The translations under genes and the position numbers were made by a program. Source: an uncultured archaeon (GTDB lineage Archaea > Halobacteriota > Methanosarcinia > Methanosarcinales > Methanoperedenaceae). From it: DNA of 6,900 nt. Location: positions 1-6,900 of the forward strand of contig CABMIA010000158.1 in the NCBI GenBank assembly GCA_902386085.1. Direction: 5' to 3'. Of the stretch, positions 6,417 to 6,900 are shown piece by piece. Position 1 is the stretch's first letter, and the number at the start of each line of letters is the position of its first letter. The notes under the pieces are model-generated. The model was not told the DNA's origin. It saw only the letters and a list, made by a program, of their open reading frames with translations, and did not search any database.

Positions 6417-6869
6417 CTAATCGTATTCTTCCTCACTTTCCTGAACTAAATTTACCTGCACTCCTACGTCCCCGGTCACATTAATGCGGCCTGGAGCTGA
6501 GGAATAATTCTCTCCGTTCACCCTGTATTTGTAGATTCCAGTATTAACATTGGAAAATACTGCAATTCCCATATTATTGGTCCTTTTATTTAACCTGTGC
6601 AACTGGAGTACCGGATGTCTGTGATAGCTTTTGACCTCTGACCATGTCAGGGATACTAATGCCCCTGCAACAGGGTATCCAGTCACGTTGTCTGTTACAA
6701 CGAAGGTCACATTAGCTTTTGTAGGCGCTGGTAGTGGAGTTGGGGTTGGTGTTCCAACTGGGGTTGGGGTTGGTGTTGCAACTGGAGTTGGTGTAGGTGT
6801 TGCTATTGGATTTCGTGATGGAGTTGCTACTGGAGTTGTTGATGGTTTTTCTACAGGATTTGGAGATGG
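6417..6869 (-). CDS. C-terminal part of a surface/secreted protein: Pro/Thr octapeptide linker plus Ig-like domain; upstream frame closed by an in-frame stop
   Basis: The open frame is 150 codons. Its N-terminal half is a low-complexity linker of six octapeptides of the type PTPTPVAT, encoded by 24-bp tandem repeats. It then runs into a roughly 95-residue beta-rich domain (NVTFVVTDNVTGYPVAGALVSLTW, shortened here to its motifs: TDNVTGYPV, GALVSLTW, NNMGIAVFSN, TGIYKYRVNGENY, GRINVTGDVGV) and an acidic tail, EESEEEYD-like. This resembles the Ig-like or carboxypeptidase-regulatory domains of archaeal surface proteins. There is no signal peptide, and no ATG, GTG or TTG exists in the linker. The first possible start is the GTG at 6708-6710, which has no ribosome site and would begin inside the domain's first strand. 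An in-frame TAA at 6870-6872 closes the frame upstream, yet Pro-rich coding (DKPPTQSDQ) continues beyond it to the window edge. I read this as the end of a larger gene broken by a nonsense change, or by a sequencing error in the repeat. A short gene starting at 6710 is possible but less likely. Confidence 0.6.
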   Translation of the reverse strand, partial: PSPNPVEKPSTTPVATPSRNPIATPTPTPVATPTPTPVGTPTPTPLPAPTKANVTFVVTDNVTGYPVAGALVSLTWSEVKSYHRHPVLQLHRLNKRTNNMGIAVFSNVNTGIYKYRVNGENYSSAPGRINVTGDVGVQVNLVQESEEEYD

Positions 6870-6879
6870 TTATTGATCA
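6736..6879. repeat. Six tandem 24-bp units encoding a Pro/Thr octapeptide linker
   Basis: The units start at 6736, 6760, 6784, 6808, 6832 and 6856, each exactly 24 bp. On the plus strand they follow the pattern GG(A/G)-GTTGG-(T/G)G-GTT. The first three are closest to one another, and divergence rises toward the right. On the minus strand each unit gives eight residues: PTPTPLPA, PTPTPVGT, PTPTPVAT, PSRNPIAT, PSTTPVAT and PSPNPVEK (from 6736 rightward). The block before 6736 and the bases after 6879 look like further decayed partial units. Confidence 0.85.
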
Positions 6880-6900
6880 GACTGGGTTGGAGGTTTATCG

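Noticed and set aside
6361..6420. 19-codon plus-strand ORF beginning ATGGAGGAA
   Set aside because: Its bases are the stem and loop of the minus-strand terminator, and it has no ribosome site.
6742..6775. G-quadruplex or telomere-like GGGGTT repeats
   Set aside because: Only three runs of four G are present, with uneven loops. The pattern is explained by Pro codons (CCA/CCC) in the minus-strand linker.
6631..6876. Plus-strand ORF rich in Gly and Val over the tandem repeats
   Set aside because: It is the antisense reading of the Pro/Thr linker. The minus frame gives a typical linker followed by a beta-rich domain, has a terminator after its stop, and explains the 24-bp periodicity.

Overview
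The window looks like a piece of a euryarchaeal chromosome, most likely from the Methanosarcinales (a methanogen or an ANME-2/Methanoperedens-like relative). The signs are a short archaeal-type lipoprotein signal on a glycosylation-sequon-rich CAP protein, AT-rich TATA-like boxes rather than -35/-10 promoters, TTG and GTG starts, A-purine-rich codon use, and a secreted protein with a Pro/Thr octapeptide linker. The lineage is an inference; no RNA gene or marker settles it.

Layout: (1) 1-510 (+) is the 3' end of a sensor histidine kinase gene, with the start outside the window. (2) 539-1216 (+) is a DUF1614 family membrane protein, 28 bp downstream and probably co-transcribed. (3) 1258-2337 (-) is a CAP/SCP-domain lipoprotein convergent with DUF1614. 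(4) A divergent promoter region (2338-2478) separates it from (5) 2479-3801 (+), dihydroorotase PyrC (de novo pyrimidine synthesis). (6) A 221-bp intergenic leader (3802-4022) precedes (7) 4023-6233 (+), a 736-residue protein of unknown function built on two diverged copies of a roughly 145-residue domain followed by Ig-like C-terminal modules. (8) 6243-6277 and 6353-6396 are two intrinsic-terminator-like hairpins, one for each converging gene. (9) 6417-6869 (-) is the C-terminal part of a surface/secreted protein with a Pro/Thr linker and an Ig-like domain. Its frame is closed upstream by an in-frame TAA that falls inside a 24-bp tandem repeat.

The genes do not form an obvious pathway or defence system. 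Only the kinase/DUF1614 pair looks like an operon; pyrC is a stand-alone housekeeping gene; the rest are cell-surface or unknown proteins. The points most worth a second look are the duplicated-domain protein at 4023-6233, the stop codon inside the repeat-encoded linker near the right edge, and the Glu at the usual carbamylated-Lys position of PyrC. I see no RNA gene, insertion sequence, CRISPR array or attachment site.
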